64,000 nt of DNA. Source: Fasciolopsis buskii. Taxonomy: Eukaryota; Platyhelminthes; Trematoda; Plagiorchiida; Fasciolidae. Positions 63,161 through 64,000 of the stretch are shown one piece after another. The notes under the pieces were generated by a model that did not search any database, was not told where the DNA came from, and was given only the letters and a program-made list of their open reading frames with translations. A program made the position numbers and the translations under genes. The stretch lies in the NCBI GenBank assembly GCA_008360955.1, contig LUCM01005573.1, forward strand, positions 201,958 to 265,957, read 5' to 3'. The stretch's first letter is position 1, and each line of letters opens with the position of its first letter.

Positions 63161-64000
63161 TGGATAACAAACACGTCCATTAGTCACTTCCTTTCCTCTC
63201 TCGGAGCAAAGGTCAACAGAAGGCCAACAGATGACGAAGCAGCAGGGAATGAGAAAACGCAGAGCGAAATTAGGAAGAGATGCCTCGTGTCAGGGGTCCA
63301 AAAGACTCCCCTAAATAGGAGACACCGAGGGATATGATAGCAAACCATGACGATTGTGTTGTCACTTTCTTTCAACTTCCAAATGCCTCGACACAATTGG
63401 AGGTGAATGTTTCAGGCTTCGAGTCAGCTAACCCCACCGAATGTCACCCAAAAGACCGACGTCTCATATAGCTTCTGCTAAAGTCCTACGCACTGCTTTC
63501 TCGGTAGCGATGTTCCCACTAGAGTGCGGGGACCAAGGCGAACGTTCGAAACCCATACCGCTCTGACTAGTCTCAGGTAATCAGTCTGGGAGAAATGGCT
63601 GAACGGGTGGCGCACAATGCAGATGGATGTATGCTCACTGGTAGCTGTGGCGAAGGGATACACAGGACACCCAAGGTATCTAACCTCATCCGGAAGGCAC
63701 ATGAATTCAGCTATCAACCGCCGGTCCCAGGCGGGTGGATTAGTAGAACCTCAGGTCGTCCTACTGTCATGGAGTAAGACCTTCTGGCCAAAGGGTACGG
63801 TCCCCTAAGTCAGTCGTCTACTTCGATTTGGGCGACCGGGTACTATCAAACTCACAGAGTAATGACGGCTCCCGAAGGATAGTCGCTGACGAGGAAATGG
63901 AATATTAAAGAACTACCAAGTAGTGAACTCTACACAATGTTTCGTTTTTCTTCCACTTTCTCGCACAGTTTTCATCCGTCGCCACGGTTCCGTTTGCATA
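63161..64000. other. Downstream of RTE-like remnant, no gene supported
   Basis: The stretch is somewhat GC-richer than average and open in several short frames on both strands (for example 63478-63717 minus and 63595-63808 plus). None carries a known motif. It may be the 3' end of the retroelement or another old repeat. The last 100 bases are AT-rich and featureless. Confidence 0.45.

Noticed and set aside
1..64000. Bacterial or phage origin
   Set aside because: There are no dense long open frames, no ribosome-binding sites or operons, and the SINE and LINE remnants are animal-type.

Overview
This window looks like nuclear DNA from an animal, most likely a parasitic flatworm (trematode, cestode or monogenean). 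The sequence is AT-rich, has no closely packed open frames and no operons or ribosome-binding sites, and carries tRNA-derived short interspersed repeats and decayed non-LTR retrotransposons. The flatworm assignment is an inference from the style of the CR1-like and RTE-like reverse transcriptase remnants and one possible 56-base intron. No host gene could be recognised with confidence. Most of the 64 kb reads as intergenic or intronic sequence.

Layout. 1-12.7 kb: no supported gene, three fragments of a tRNA-like repeat (called SINE-A here). 12.7-14.6 kb: one old full-length copy of a second repeat (SINE-B, with a tRNA-Ser(CGA)-like core) and one good SINE-A. 14.6-29.5 kb: essentially unannotatable, apart from a TA microsatellite and one weak SINE-A trace. 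29.5-32.4 kb: a repeat-dense patch with one SINE-A, one separate SINE-B, and a head-to-tail run of three SINE-B units. Two of those units carry a (TTCGGG)n array grown inside the tRNA B-box, and one array holds a 10-N assembly gap. 32.4-55.4 kb: mostly featureless, with SINE-A copies at about 36.3, 39.6, 41.6, 46.4, 49.3, 54.1 and 55.1 kb, a SINE-B fragment at 43.2 kb and one 183-codon open frame at 53.2 kb. 55.4-57.2 kb: a patch open in several frames followed by a decayed CR1/Jockey-like reverse transcriptase on the minus strand. 57.2-59.7 kb: several plus-strand open frames, some starting at plausible splice acceptors, which may be unrecognised exons or chance. 59.9-63.2 kb: a decayed RTE-like reverse transcriptase on the plus strand, split by a perfect-looking 1,224-base duplication around a single N.

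The duplication at 60025-62473 has the geometry of an unmerged contig overlap: copy 1 ends exactly at the N, copy 2 begins exactly after it, and the retrotransposon reads naturally across the two outer edges but not across the N. It should be treated as an assembly artefact until reads prove otherwise. The 31-32.4 kb tandem array differs, because its third unit has its own variants, so at least part of it is probably real.

I found no convincing new multi-gene system. The most interesting true biology is the SINE-B array with its hexamer expansion inside the Pol III promoter element. SINE-A, SINE-B and the two LINE types probably form a transposition economy in which LINE enzymes move the SINEs, but which LINE serves which SINE cannot be told from this window.
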